From Variovorax paradoxus (lineage in GTDB: Bacteria > Pseudomonadota > Gammaproteobacteria > Burkholderiales > Burkholderiaceae_C), in the NCBI RefSeq assembly GCF_009498455.1, contig NZ_CP045644.1, forward strand, positions 3,289,001 to 3,353,000: DNA of 64,000 bases, written 5' to 3'. Position 1 is the stretch's first letter, and each line of letters opens with the position of its first letter. Below are positions 34,415 through 43,391 of the stretch, one piece after another. The notes beneath the pieces are model-generated. The model was not told where the DNA came from and did no database searches. It worked only from the letters and a program-made list of their open reading frames with translations. Made by a program: the position numbers and the translations under genes.

Positions 34415-35401
34415 TCAGAGGCGCACGACGAGCTTGCCGAGCGCGCGGTCGCTTTCCATCAGGCTGTGGGCGTGGCGCACGTCGTCGAAGTCGAAGGTCC
34501 GCGAACGCAGCGAGGGAATGCGGCCCGCGGCGGCCTGTTCGGCGATCCAGCGCAGCGGCGCATTCGCCAACGGCAGGGCCGGCGTGCCGAGCAAACCGCT
34601 CTGGAAGAAGCTCAGTTGCTTTGCATCGGGGAGGTCCTGCATCAGGTGGAACTGCGACAGCACCGGGGGCCCGCCTAGCAGCCCCACGACCGACACCGCG
34701 CCGAAGGGCTTCAAGGCCTGGATGGTGTCGCGCAGCGTCGCGGCGCCCACGACTTCGAGCGCAACGTCCACGCCGGCGGGGACCCGCTGGCGAACCGTTG
34801 ATGCGATCTCGCCGGTGTCGACGATGACGTCGTCCGCGCCCACCGCGCGCAGCCGCGCCGTGTTCTGTTCCGAGCGCGTGGTCGCGATCACCTTCAGGTC
34901 GCGTGCCTTGGCGTAGGCGACAGCGGCCAGGCCCAGCGAGGCGGTGGCACCGCGCACCAGCAGGGTCTGGCCCGGCTGGACGGCCAGCGTTTGGTCGAGA
35001 GCGCCCCAGACGGTGAGGTACGACTGCGGCAGCGCGGCCAGTTCTTCCCACGACAGGGGGATGTCGTCCAGCGCGATCACGTTGTCGCGCAGCACGGTCA
35101 CCTGCTCGGCGTAGCTGCCGTTGCGGCTGAACTGCATGCCGCCCATCGCGGTGGCCACGCGCTGGCCGGTGCGGAAGATGCCGGCGGGGTCGAGGATGAC
35201 TTCGCCGACCGCTTCGATGCCGGGCACGCGTGGGGCGGTGATGGCGCCCATCTTGCCGGCGCGCAAATAGGTTTCCGCGCGGTTCAGGCCGAAGGCGCGC
35301 ACGCGGATCTGTACTTCGTGGGCCCCGGGTTCGGGGGAGGCAATGTCGCGCAGCTGGAGCATTTCCGGGCCGCCGGCTTGTTCGATCACATAGGCTTTCA
35401 T
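34415..35401 (-). CDS. Zinc-independent MDR alcohol dehydrogenase/quinone reductase
   Basis: A 328-residue medium-chain dehydrogenase/reductase of the quinone oxidoreductase branch. The N-terminal GroES-like part reads VRAFGLNRAETYLRAGKMG and the catalytic zinc ligands are absent. The NADPH site is LVRGATASLGLAAVAYAKA, followed by AVGADDVIVD. It probably reduces a quinone or an alpha,beta-unsaturated carbonyl. It is divergent from the LysR gene; the 129-base region between holds a palindrome at 35507-35526, so the LysR protein is its likely regulator. Confidence 0.9.
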   Translation of the reverse strand: MKAYVIEQAGGPEMLQLRDIASPEPGAHEVQIRVRAFGLNRAETYLRAGKMGAITAPRVPGIEAVGEVILDPAGIFRTGQRVATAMGGMQFSRNGSYAEQVTVLRDNVIALDDIPLSWEELAALPQSYLTVWGALDQTLAVQPGQTLLVRGATASLGLAAVAYAKARDLKVIATTRSEQNTARLRAVGADDVIVDTGEIASTVRQRVPAGVDVALEVVGAATLRDTIQALKPFGAVSVVGLLGGPPVLSQFHLMQDLPDAKQLSFFQSGLLGTPALPLANAPLRWIAEQAAAGRIPSLRSRTFDFDDVRHAHSLMESDRALGKLVVRL

Positions 35402-35491
35402 GGCGAGGTTCTTTCAGGGTGAGAGGGGGTGCAGCCGGCTTTCCGGCTGCTGGAACTCACTGTAGGTCGCTCATGATTGGCAAGGAAGATG

Positions 35492-35526
35492 CATATCTGG
35501 TAGCTTTCCTTCCATATCTGGAAGGA
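35492..35526. promoter_or_regulatory. LysR-type operator with palindrome and direct repeat
   Basis: TCCTTCCATATCTGGAAGGA (35507-35526) is a perfect palindrome with eight-base arms around TATC. CATATCTGG in it is repeated at 35492-35500, exactly 21 bases upstream, two helical turns. The right arm GAAGGA is also the ribosome binding site of the LysR gene (ATG at 35531), so binding there would occlude its own translation start region. It is probably the autoregulatory and activating site for the LysR/quinone-reductase pair. Confidence 0.65.
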
Positions 35527-35530
35527 TCGA

Positions 35531-36412
35531 ATGGACCTCAACGCAGCGCAGATGTTCGTGGCCGTGGTGCAGGCCGGCAGCCTGTCGGCGGCGGCACAGC
35601 GCATGGAGATTCCGCTGCCCACCCTGAGCCGGCGCATCCGCGAGCTCGAGCGCGAGCTGAAGGTGCAATTGCTGGAGCGCTCGGCGCGCGGCACCAGCCT
35701 GACCGAGGCCGGCATGCGGCTGTACGAACACGCGAGCCGCGGCATCGAGGCGCTGGCCGAGGGCGAGCAGGCCGTGATGAGCGACCAGGCCCGGCTCAAG
35801 GGTCGCCTGCGGCTGTCGCTGCCGCCGGGCTTCGAACCCTGGTGGGCCTTGCTGCGCGCCTTCCAGCAGCAGTACCCCGACATCGAGCTGTCGGTCTACA
35901 CCACCGAGCGCCGGGTTGACCTGGTGCAGGACGGCATCGACGTCGCCTTGCGGGTCGGCACCATCGTCCACGAGTCGATGGTCGCGCGGCACATGACCAC
36001 CTACCGCCACGTGCTGGTCGCCAGCCCCCAGCTCGTGCAGAAGTTGGACAAGCCCACGTCGCCCGACGACCTGCATCGCTTTCCGTGCGCGGTCTGGTGC
36101 CGGGACGTGAGCGCACGCGGCACCTGGCAGTTGGGCGACCAGACGCTGGAGCCGCGGCCGGTGCTGTCGACCAACAGCTACCTGCATCTGCGCAGCCTGG
36201 CGTTGGCCGGTGAGGCCGTCACGGAGCTGCCGCCGTTCCTGGCGGCGGCAGGCCTGCAGGCCGGCCAGTTGTGCGCGTTGTTGCCGGGGCATCTGTTGCC
36301 CGAGCAGCAGGTGCATCTGCTCTATCCGTCGCACCGGCATCCGTCGAGCATCGTGCGCGCCTACCTGGACTACTGCCAGAGCCATCTGGCGCATCACCTC
36401 GGTGTGTCCTGA
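35531..36412 (+). CDS. LysR-family transcriptional regulator
   Basis: A 293-residue LysR regulator. The N-terminal winged helix is classic (MDLNAAQMFVAVVQAGSLSA, then RMEIPLPTLSRRIRELEREL), followed by a linker helix and a periplasmic-binding-like effector domain (LRLSLPPGFEPWWALLRAF, DGIDVALRVGTI). The start is fixed by GAAGGA five bases upstream. It is divergent from the quinone reductase and is likely its regulator. It ends convergently, 15 bases from the DUF2889 stop. Confidence 0.93.
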   Translation: MDLNAAQMFVAVVQAGSLSAAAQRMEIPLPTLSRRIRELERELKVQLLERSARGTSLTEAGMRLYEHASRGIEALAEGEQAVMSDQARLKGRLRLSLPPGFEPWWALLRAFQQQYPDIELSVYTTERRVDLVQDGIDVALRVGTIVHESMVARHMTTYRHVLVASPQLVQKLDKPTSPDDLHRFPCAVWCRDVSARGTWQLGDQTLEPRPVLSTNSYLHLRSLALAGEAVTELPPFLAAAGLQAGQLCALLPGHLLPEQQVHLLYPSHRHPSSIVRAYLDYCQSHLAHHLGVS

Positions 36413-36427
36413 GGCCGGTAAGAACGA

Positions 36428-37039
36428 CTAAGCCTGCGGCGCACGCCGCGCCAGCGGCCAGATGGCTTCGAGCGCGGGGCTGCCGTCGCGGTACGCCTGG
36501 CAGGTGTTGACGAGCCCAGGCCGGGGCAGGGCGCCGGGCCGGGCATGGGCGGCGCGCATGCCGCCTCTCTCGCGGCCCAGCGCGAACAGCGCCTGCATGG
36601 CGGTGGTGGCCGCGGGGCCCATCAGTTCCGTGAGGTGGGTGCAGCCCTTGGCACCGCCCACGAGTGCGCGCACCTTCTTCGTGAAGCCGGGGCCGATCTG
36701 CAGGCCGACCAGCGCGTCGTACACGGCGTTGCTCTCGCTGCACCAGGGCGTCGGGGCGGCTTCGGAGTGCACCTGCAGTGCGCGGATCACCAATTCGGCA
36801 TCGACCGTCAGGACGACGCGCATGCGATGCAGGTCTTCGCCCGCGCCCAGCCGCTTGAAGAACAGGTCGGAGCCTTGGGGTGAGATGTCACGCATCGTGC
36901 TTTCCACGTCGACCAGGCCGTCGTCGCGCAGGTAGCCGTGGCAGACGATCTCGCGGGTGTGGAGTGGGCGGCGCGTGGGCGCGGGGGCGGGGAGCAATCC
37001 GTCATGGTGCGTGGGGTCCTGTGCAATGGGCAGCTCCAT
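36428..37039 (-). CDS. DUF2889 family protein
   Basis: A 203-residue protein matching DUF2889: HTREIVCHGYLRDDGLVDVE near residue 27, then LHRMRVVLTVDAELVIRALQ and GPGFTKKVRALVGGAKGCTH with a conserved Cys-Thr-His. Homologues are often found beside acyl-CoA ligases and aromatic or acyl degradation genes; the biochemical role is not established. The start is placed at 37039 (MELPIAQDPTHH). A start at 37114 would read through the two dyad operators at 37066-37127, so the shorter one is favoured. It is divergent from the ligase at 37211. Confidence 0.85.
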   Translation of the reverse strand: MELPIAQDPTHHDGLLPAPAPTRRPLHTREIVCHGYLRDDGLVDVESTMRDISPQGSDLFFKRLGAGEDLHRMRVVLTVDAELVIRALQVHSEAAPTPWCSESNAVYDALVGLQIGPGFTKKVRALVGGAKGCTHLTELMGPAATTAMQALFALGRERGGMRAAHARPGALPRPGLVNTCQAYRDGSPALEAIWPLARRAPQA

Positions 37040-37065
37040 GGTCCGCAAGCAGTGCCGTGCCGGCA

Positions 37066-37082
37066 CTACCCCCGGTGGGTGG
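37066..37082. promoter_or_regulatory. Dyad operator (DUF2889-proximal copy)
   Basis: CTACCCCCGGTGGGTGG fits the CYACCC-N5-GGGTRG dyad in both arms. It lies 27 bases upstream of the DUF2889 start and 45 bases from the next copy, in the 171-base divergent region. Confidence 0.6.
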
Positions 37083-37110
37083 TCGGGGCACCGAGGCTGG
37101 CCCTGCACTG

Positions 37111-37127
37111 CCACCCGATCGGGGTGG
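37111..37127. promoter_or_regulatory. Dyad operator (ligase-proximal copy), best match
   Basis: CCACCCGATCGGGGTGG has fully complementary six-base arms around GATCG; flanking G and C extend it to GCCACCC-N5-GGGTGGC. It is 84 bases upstream of the ligase start (37211). Confidence 0.65.
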
Positions 37128-37210
37128 CCGCGTCGGTGCAGGCGCGCGTTCTACTCACCTTCATCCCAAAGACCCCAAGACCCAGACACGAGGCCGACCC
37201 GGACCCCACC

Positions 37211-38995
37211 ATGCAGGCAGAACCCCGCGCCACACACCCTTGCCCCACGCCCGCGGGCGTGGCCGAGCGCCCCGTCGGCGCCTTGTGCATCGACCCCGTG
37301 CACGCCCGCGGCGGCTTGCCGCGCGAGGCTCACATTCCCGAGATCAGCCTGTTCTGCAACCTCGAGACCTCGGCTCGCCGCTACCCGGCCAAGACTGCGG
37401 TGCAGTTCTTCGGCAAGGCCGTGCGTTACGACGAGCTGCTGGCCGAGGCCGAAGCCATGGCCGGTTACCTGCAGCACGCGTGCGATGTGGCGCCGGGCGA
37501 CCGCGTGCTCGTGTTCAGCCAGAACTGCCCGCAGTTCATCGCGGCCTACTTCGCCATCCTGCGGGCCGACGCGGTGTTCGTGCCGGTCAACGCCATGTTG
37601 CTGCGCGACGAACTCGAACACATCGTGCAGGACAGCGGCGCGGTGGCGGCCTTCGTGGCCAGTGAACTGCTCGAACGCATCGCGCCGCTCGTGGGCACCG
37701 GCGCGCTGCGCCAGCTCGTGGTGCATGCCTACGGCGACGCGCTCGGCAATGCAGACGATGATGCCGGCCTCGTGCCGCCCGACTGGGTGCGCGCGCGCAT
37801 CGCCGACGTGGTGCTGCCGCCTGCTGCCGTGTCCTGGCAGGCCGCGCTGGCGCAGCAGCAGGTGCCGCGGCTCCACCGCGCCGGCCCAGACGACCTGTGC
37901 ATGCTGCCCTACACCTCGGGCACCACCGGCAAGCCCAAGGCCTGCGTGCACACGCACCGCACGGTGATGACCTCCTGCGTCGGCTCTTCGCTGTGGCGCC
38001 GCACGCATCCGTCGTCGGTGTACCTTGCCGTGGCACCGCTGTTCCACCTGCTGGGCCTGCAGAACAACGTCAACTCGGCGATCTTCTGGGGCGGCACCAT
38101 CGTGCTGATGCCGCGCTGGGACCGCGAGGCCGCAGCGCTGCTCATCGAGCGCCACCGCGTGAGCTTCTGGGCCGCGCTGCCGGCCATGCTGGTCGACTTC
38201 TTCGCGCAGCCCGGCATCGAGCAGCGCGACCTGTCGAGCCTGGCCGTGGTCACCGGCGGCGGGGCCGCCACGCCGCAGCATGTGAACGACATCCTCAAGA
38301 ATCGCTACGGCCTGGACTACATCGAGGGCTACGGGCTGACCGAAAGCGCCAACTTCCTGTGCGCCAACCCGATGCACCAGCCGAAGAAAGGCTGCCTTGG
38401 CGTGCCCACCTTCGGTGTCGACCTGCGCATCGTCGATCCGGAGACGCTGGTGCCGCTGCCGCGAGGCAAGGCCGGTGAGATCGTGGTGCACGCCGCGCAG
38501 ATCATGCTGGGCTACTGGAATCATGCGCAGGCCAATGCCGAGAGCTTCTTCGTGCGTGACGGCAAGCGCTTCTTCCGTACCGGCGACCTCGCCAGCATGG
38601 ACGAAGAGGGCTACGTCTTCATGCGCGACCGCCTGAAGCGAATGATCAATGCCTCGGGCTTCAAGGTCTGGCCGGCCGAGGTCGAGGCCTCCCTGCACAC
38701 GCACCCGTCGATCCTCGAAGCCTGCGTGATCGCCGCGCCCGATGCGCGGCGCGGTGAAACGGTCAAGGCCGTGGTCACGCTGCGTGACGGCTGCAGCGAC
38801 GACAGCGCCAGCCTGCTGGCCTGGTGCCGGGAACACATGGCGGCCTACAAGGCGCCGCGGATCGTGCAGATCGTCGACGCGCTGCCCAAGTCGGCCACCG
38901 GGAAGATCGCCTGGCGTGAACTGCAGGAGCGGGAAGCGCGCGCTGTGCAGGCTGCAGAAAACAAAGAAGCCGAAGCAGAAGCACCGACCCACTGA
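37211..38995 (+). CDS. AMP-forming acyl-CoA ligase, paralogue of the 21312 gene
   Basis: A 594-residue ANL acyl-CoA synthetase: LPYTSGTTGKPKACVHTH, EGYGLTESANF, FRTGDLASMDEEGYVFMRDR and the catalytic lysine in SATGKIAWREL. It closely follows the 21312 protein, including FSQNCPQFI and MLVDFFAQPGIE, with an extra acidic tail (ENKEAEAEAPTH). The start at 37211 (MQAEPRATHP) is chosen because similarity starts soon after; the open frame upstream crosses the operator sites. It is the first of four plus-strand genes with 3-17 base gaps. Confidence 0.92.
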   Translation: MQAEPRATHPCPTPAGVAERPVGALCIDPVHARGGLPREAHIPEISLFCNLETSARRYPAKTAVQFFGKAVRYDELLAEAEAMAGYLQHACDVAPGDRVLVFSQNCPQFIAAYFAILRADAVFVPVNAMLLRDELEHIVQDSGAVAAFVASELLERIAPLVGTGALRQLVVHAYGDALGNADDDAGLVPPDWVRARIADVVLPPAAVSWQAALAQQQVPRLHRAGPDDLCMLPYTSGTTGKPKACVHTHRTVMTSCVGSSLWRRTHPSSVYLAVAPLFHLLGLQNNVNSAIFWGGTIVLMPRWDREAAALLIERHRVSFWAALPAMLVDFFAQPGIEQRDLSSLAVVTGGGAATPQHVNDILKNRYGLDYIEGYGLTESANFLCANPMHQPKKGCLGVPTFGVDLRIVDPETLVPLPRGKAGEIVVHAAQIMLGYWNHAQANAESFFVRDGKRFFRTGDLASMDEEGYVFMRDRLKRMINASGFKVWPAEVEASLHTHPSILEACVIAAPDARRGETVKAVVTLRDGCSDDSASLLAWCREHMAAYKAPRIVQIVDALPKSATGKIAWRELQEREARAVQAAENKEAEAEAPTH

Positions 38996-39012
38996 TCGAA
39001 AGCACCGCCACC

Positions 39013-40566
39013 ATGTCCATGACCCTCGCACTGCGGCGCTCGATCCAGGCCACGCCCGAGCGCATCGCCACCGTCTTCTACCAGCGGCGCCAGAGCTTTC
39101 GCACGTTCGGCGACCGCGTGGCGCGCCTGGCTGGCGTCCTGCAATCCCTCGGCATGGGCCGGGGCGACCGGGTCGGCATGCTGGGCGTGAACTCCGATCG
39201 CTGGCTCGAAGTGCTGATGGGCGTTTGGTGGGGCGGCGGCGTGCTCAACCCCGTCAACACGCGCTGGAGCGTGCCCGAGATCGTCTACTCGCTGGACGAC
39301 TGCGACACCGGCATCCTCGTGGTCGACGACCACTTTCTCGACCGCGTCGAGGGCATCCGCGCCAGCGCCAAACGGCCACCGGTCTTCATCTATGCAGGAG
39401 AAGGCCGTGCGCCCGAGGGCATGCCGTCGCTGGCTGCACTCATCGACGCTGCGACGCCGGTCGAGGACGCTGACCGCGCCGGCGAAGATTTGGCCTGCAT
39501 CCTCTACACCGGCGGCACCACCGGCTTTCCCAAGGGCGTGATGCACAGCCACTGGACGCTGTGGGCCATCGGCATCCAGCGCTTCGCGCAGACACCCATG
39601 CCCGAGGGCAGCATTGCGCTGCACGTGGCGCCGCTGTTCCACATGGGCGGCATCGGCCGCGCGCTGGTGCAGTTCATCGCCGGCGAAACGCATGTGTTGG
39701 CCACCGCATTCGACGCGCGCGAGGTGCTGCAGACCATCGAGCGCGAGCGGGTGACCGACGTGCTGCTGGTGCCCACGATGTTGCAGGCGCTCATCACGCA
39801 CCCGGAGTTCGACTGCTTCGACCTGGGCAGCCTGCAGCGCATGGTCTACGGCGCCTCACCGATCGCCGAGCCGGTACTCGAACGCGCGATGGCCCTGCTG
39901 CCAGGCGTGGCTTTCACCCATTCCTACGGCATGACCGAACTCGGCAGCGCCACGTCGAACCCACCGACGAATCACGGCGCCGAAGGCCGCGCATCGGGCC
40001 TGTCGCGCTCGGCTGGCCGCGCCAACGTCGGCGTCATCGTGAAGGTGGTCGATGCCAACGGCACCGAGCTGCCGCGCGGCGAGGTCGGCGAGCTCATCGT
40101 GCGCGGGCCCAACCTCATGCGCGGCTACTGGAACAAGCCCGAGGAAACGGCGCGCGTGCTGCGCGACGGCTGGCTCTACACCGGCGACGGCGCCCGCATG
40201 GACGAGGGCGGCCACATCTTCATCGTCGACCGCCTCAAGGACATGATCGTCAGCGGCGGCGAGAACGTGTACTCGGCCGAGGTCGAGAACGTGATCGCGC
40301 GGCATCCGGCCGTGCAGGCCTGCGCGGTCATCGCCGTGCCGCATGCCCAGTGGGGCGAGGCGGTGCATGCGGTGGTGGTGCGCAAGCCCGGCGCACAGCT
40401 CGACGATGCGGCGCTGCACGCTCACTGCCGCGGCGCCATCGCGGGCTACAAGTGCCCCAAGAGCATCGAGTTCCGCGAATCGCTGCCGTTGTCCGCCGCA
40501 GGCAAGGTGCTCAAGCGCGAGTTGCGTGAGCGTCATTGGGCGGGGCAGTCTCGCCAAGTGAGCTGA
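39013..40566 (+). CDS. AMP-forming acyl-CoA ligase
   Basis: A 517-residue ANL-superfamily ligase of a different subfamily from its upstream neighbour. LYTGGTTGFPKGVMHSH is the nucleotide motif, then SYGMTELGSATS, LYTGDGARMDEGGHIFIVDR, IVSGGENVYSAEVENVI and the C-terminal lysine in SAAGKVLKREL. It should activate a medium-chain or aryl/alicyclic acid. It lies 17 bases after the previous ligase and 3 bases before the dehydrogenase. Two unlike ligases in one operon suggest that two acids, or an acid and its shortened product, are activated. Confidence 0.92.
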   Translation: MSMTLALRRSIQATPERIATVFYQRRQSFRTFGDRVARLAGVLQSLGMGRGDRVGMLGVNSDRWLEVLMGVWWGGGVLNPVNTRWSVPEIVYSLDDCDTGILVVDDHFLDRVEGIRASAKRPPVFIYAGEGRAPEGMPSLAALIDAATPVEDADRAGEDLACILYTGGTTGFPKGVMHSHWTLWAIGIQRFAQTPMPEGSIALHVAPLFHMGGIGRALVQFIAGETHVLATAFDAREVLQTIERERVTDVLLVPTMLQALITHPEFDCFDLGSLQRMVYGASPIAEPVLERAMALLPGVAFTHSYGMTELGSATSNPPTNHGAEGRASGLSRSAGRANVGVIVKVVDANGTELPRGEVGELIVRGPNLMRGYWNKPEETARVLRDGWLYTGDGARMDEGGHIFIVDRLKDMIVSGGENVYSAEVENVIARHPAVQACAVIAVPHAQWGEAVHAVVVRKPGAQLDDAALHAHCRGAIAGYKCPKSIEFRESLPLSAAGKVLKRELRERHWAGQSRQVS

Positions 40567-40569
40567 GAC

Positions 40570-42360
40570 ATGAGCTACACCGCCCCCCTCAAGGACATGC
40601 TGTTCGACATCGAGCACCTGGCCAACATCGGCGAGATCGCCAAGCTGCCCGGCTTTGAAGACGCCGGCCTCGAAACCGCACAGGCCGTGCTCGAAGAGTG
40701 CGCGCGCTTCAACCAGGACGTGGTCGCGCCGCTGAATGTCGAAGGCGACCGCAACCCCTCGTCGTTCAAGGACGGCGAAGTCACCACCAGCAAGGGCTTC
40801 AAGGACGCCTTCGCGCAGTACGTGTCGGGCGGTTGGCAGGGCTTGCAGCATCCGGCGGATTTCGGCGGCCAGGGCCTCCCGAAGACCATCGGCGCGGCCT
40901 GTGGCGAGATGCTCAACTCGGCCAACATGAGCTTCGCGCTGTGCCCGCTCTTGAGCGACGGCGCCATCGAAGCGTTGCTGACGGCCGGCTCCGACGAGCT
41001 CAAGGCCGTGTACCTCGAGAAGCTCGTGAGCGGCCAGTGGACCGGCACGATGAACCTCACCGAGCCGCAGGCCGGCAGCGACCTGGCCATGGTGCGCAGC
41101 CGCGCCGAGCCGCAGCCCGACGGCACCTACAAGGTGTTCGGCACCAAGATCTTCATCACCTACGGTGAGCACGACATGGCCGAGAACATCGTGCACCTCG
41201 TGCTGGCCCGCGTGACCGGCGCGCCTGAAGGCGTGAAGGGCATCAGCCTGTTCGTGGTGCCGAAGTTCATGGTCGACGCCGACGGTTCGCTCGGAGCACG
41301 CAACGACGTGCACTGCGTGAGCATCGAGCACAAGATGGGCATCAAGGCTTCGCCGACCGCCGTGCTGCAGTACGGCGACCACGGCGGCGCCGTCGGCTAT
41401 CTCGTGGGCCAGGAGAACCGCGGCCTCGAGTACATGTTCATCATGATGAACTCGGCCCGCTACGCCGTCGGCATGCAGGGCATCGCGATTGCCGAGCGTG
41501 CCTACCAGCACGCCGTGGCCTACGCCAAGGACCGCGTGCAGAGCCGCCCGGTCGATGGTTCGATCAACGCCAGCGCACCCATCATTCATCACCCGGATGT
41601 GAAGCGCATGCTGATGACGATGCGCGCCTACACCGAAGGCTGCCGCGCGATGGCCTCGGTGGCCGCCGCCGCCTACGACGCCGCGCACCACCATCCCGAT
41701 GCCGATGCGCGCAAGCAGAACCAGGCCTTCTACGAATTCATGGTGCCGCTCGTGAAGGGCTACAGCACCGAGATGAGCCTCGAAGTGACCTCGCTGGGCG
41801 TGCAGGTGCATGGCGGCATGGGCTTCATCGAAGAGACGGGCGCGGCGCAGTACTACCGCGACGCGAAGATCCTCACGATCTACGAAGGCACCACCGCGAT
41901 CCAGGCCAACGACCTCGTGGGCCGCAAGACCGCGCGCGACGGCGGCCAGACGGCCAAGGCGATTGCCGCGCAGATCGAGAAGACCGAAGCCGAGCTCGCC
42001 AAGAGCGACAGCGCTGCAGCTGCTGCCGTCCTCAAGCGCCTGACCGCCGCGCGCCTGGCCTTCATCTACGTGGTCGATTTCGTTGCCGGCCAGACCAAGG
42101 CTTCGCCGAATGCCGTGTTCTCGGGCAGCGTGCCGTACCTGATGCTCGCGGGCAATCTCGTGGCCGGCTGGCAGCTCGCGCGTTCGCTCATCGTGGCGCA
42201 GGACCAGGCCTCGCACAACGCCGATGTCGCCTTCATGCAGGCCAAGATCGTCACTGCGCGCTTCTACGCCGAGCACATCCTGAACAAGGTGCCGGGCGTT
42301 CGCGACAGCATCGTCGAAGGCGCCGACAGCGTCACGGCGCTGGCGCTCGAAGCGTTCTGA
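40570..42360 (+). CDS. Large acyl-CoA dehydrogenase (DmdC/FadE-like)
   Basis: A 596-residue acyl-CoA dehydrogenase with an extra C-terminal domain, the size and layout of 3-methylmercaptopropionyl-CoA dehydrogenase-like enzymes. MNLTEPQAGSDLAMVRSRAE, GTKIFITYGEHD, the QVHGGMGFIEETGAAQYYRD helix and ILTIYEGTTAIQANDLVGRK (catalytic Glu in YEGT) are visible. The last 170 residues form the helical acyl-dehydrogenase C extension. It probably acts on medium-chain or aryl-propionyl substrates. It lies 3 bases after a ligase and 4 before the nitronate monooxygenase-like gene. Confidence 0.93.
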   Translation: MSYTAPLKDMLFDIEHLANIGEIAKLPGFEDAGLETAQAVLEECARFNQDVVAPLNVEGDRNPSSFKDGEVTTSKGFKDAFAQYVSGGWQGLQHPADFGGQGLPKTIGAACGEMLNSANMSFALCPLLSDGAIEALLTAGSDELKAVYLEKLVSGQWTGTMNLTEPQAGSDLAMVRSRAEPQPDGTYKVFGTKIFITYGEHDMAENIVHLVLARVTGAPEGVKGISLFVVPKFMVDADGSLGARNDVHCVSIEHKMGIKASPTAVLQYGDHGGAVGYLVGQENRGLEYMFIMMNSARYAVGMQGIAIAERAYQHAVAYAKDRVQSRPVDGSINASAPIIHHPDVKRMLMTMRAYTEGCRAMASVAAAAYDAAHHHPDADARKQNQAFYEFMVPLVKGYSTEMSLEVTSLGVQVHGGMGFIEETGAAQYYRDAKILTIYEGTTAIQANDLVGRKTARDGGQTAKAIAAQIEKTEAELAKSDSAAAAAVLKRLTAARLAFIYVVDFVAGQTKASPNAVFSGSVPYLMLAGNLVAGWQLARSLIVAQDQASHNADVAFMQAKIVTARFYAEHILNKVPGVRDSIVEGADSVTALALEAF

Positions 42361-42364
42361 CGCC

Positions 42365-43378
42365 ATGGGGATCTTTCGCACCCGAATCACCGAATTGTTC
42401 GGTATCCATCATCCGATCCTGCTCGGCGGCATGCACCACCTGGGCCAGTCGGACATCGTCGCGGCGGTGGTCAACGCCGGCGCGATGGGCTTCATCACCG
42501 CCCGTTCCTTCGACACGCTCGATGACTTCCGCGCCGACCTGCGCCGGTGCCGCATGCTCACGGGCGGCCGGGCCTTCGGCGTCAACTTGACGCTGTCGCG
42601 CCGTGCGGGCGCGAACGCGCAGGTGCCGGGCTGGATCGAGGTGGCGCTGGCAGAAGGTGTGCGGCATTTCGAGAGCGCCGGCGATTCGCCCGAAGCGCTC
42701 GTCGAGCCCATCCATCGTGGCGGCGGCTTGCTGATGCACAAGTGCCCCAGCGTGCGCCACGCCCAGAGCGCGGCGCGCCTGGGCGTCGATGCCGTCGCGC
42801 TGGTCGGCTGCGAGGAGGGCGGGCATCCCGGCGCCAATCCGCTGTCCGCTTTCGTCAACGGCGCTTTCGCGCTGGAACAGATCCGCCTGCCGCTCGTGCT
42901 TGGCGGCGGCATCGGCAGCGGGCGGCAGATTGCAGCGGCCCTGGCGCTGGGCGCCGACGGCGTGGTGATGGGGAGCCGCTTCCTGGTGGCGCGCGAAGTT
43001 CGTTCCCACGAGGCGCTGAAGCGGCGCATCGTCGAAGTTGGCCCCGAAGGTTCGACGGCCATCCTCGGCTCGATCGGCGACACCTGGCGCGTGCTGCACA
43101 ACGACGCTGCGCGCGAAGTGCAACGCCTGGAATCACAAGGCGCGCGCAGCCATGCCGAGTTCGGCGACCTGATCCTGTCCTCGCGCACGCGCCAGCGCGT
43201 GTATGCCGACGGCGACGTGGACGGCGGCATCGTCTCCTTCGGGCCGGGCGGTGCATTCGCCGACGAGATCGTGCCGGCGGCGCAGATCGTGGCGCGGCTG
43301 ATGCACGACGCCGCGCGGGCCGCAGAGGCCTTCGCGCGACAACAGATCACGGCACCGGAATCCGAGGTCGCGCCGTAG
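42365..43378 (+). CDS. Nitronate monooxygenase-like FMN protein
   Basis: A 337-residue TIM-barrel flavoprotein of the NMO/2-nitropropane dioxygenase family. LLGGMHHLGQSDIVAAVVNA opens the barrel; VGCEEGGHPG carries the His seen as the catalytic base of class I enzymes; VLGGGIGSGRQIAAALALG and DGVVMGSRFL form the phosphate site for FMN. In acyl-CoA operons such proteins can act as enoyl-CoA-type reductases or dehydrogenases (IpdC of steroid catabolism is an example) rather than on nitronates. The coupling four bases after a dehydrogenase favours a CoA-ester substrate. It is convergent with the crotonase gene. Confidence 0.88.
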   Translation: MGIFRTRITELFGIHHPILLGGMHHLGQSDIVAAVVNAGAMGFITARSFDTLDDFRADLRRCRMLTGGRAFGVNLTLSRRAGANAQVPGWIEVALAEGVRHFESAGDSPEALVEPIHRGGGLLMHKCPSVRHAQSAARLGVDAVALVGCEEGGHPGANPLSAFVNGAFALEQIRLPLVLGGGIGSGRQIAAALALGADGVVMGSRFLVAREVRSHEALKRRIVEVGPEGSTAILGSIGDTWRVLHNDAAREVQRLESQGARSHAEFGDLILSSRTRQRVYADGDVDGGIVSFGPGGAFADEIVPAAQIVARLMHDAARAAEAFARQQITAPESEVAP

Positions 43379-43391
43379 ACCGGCGCAGTCC

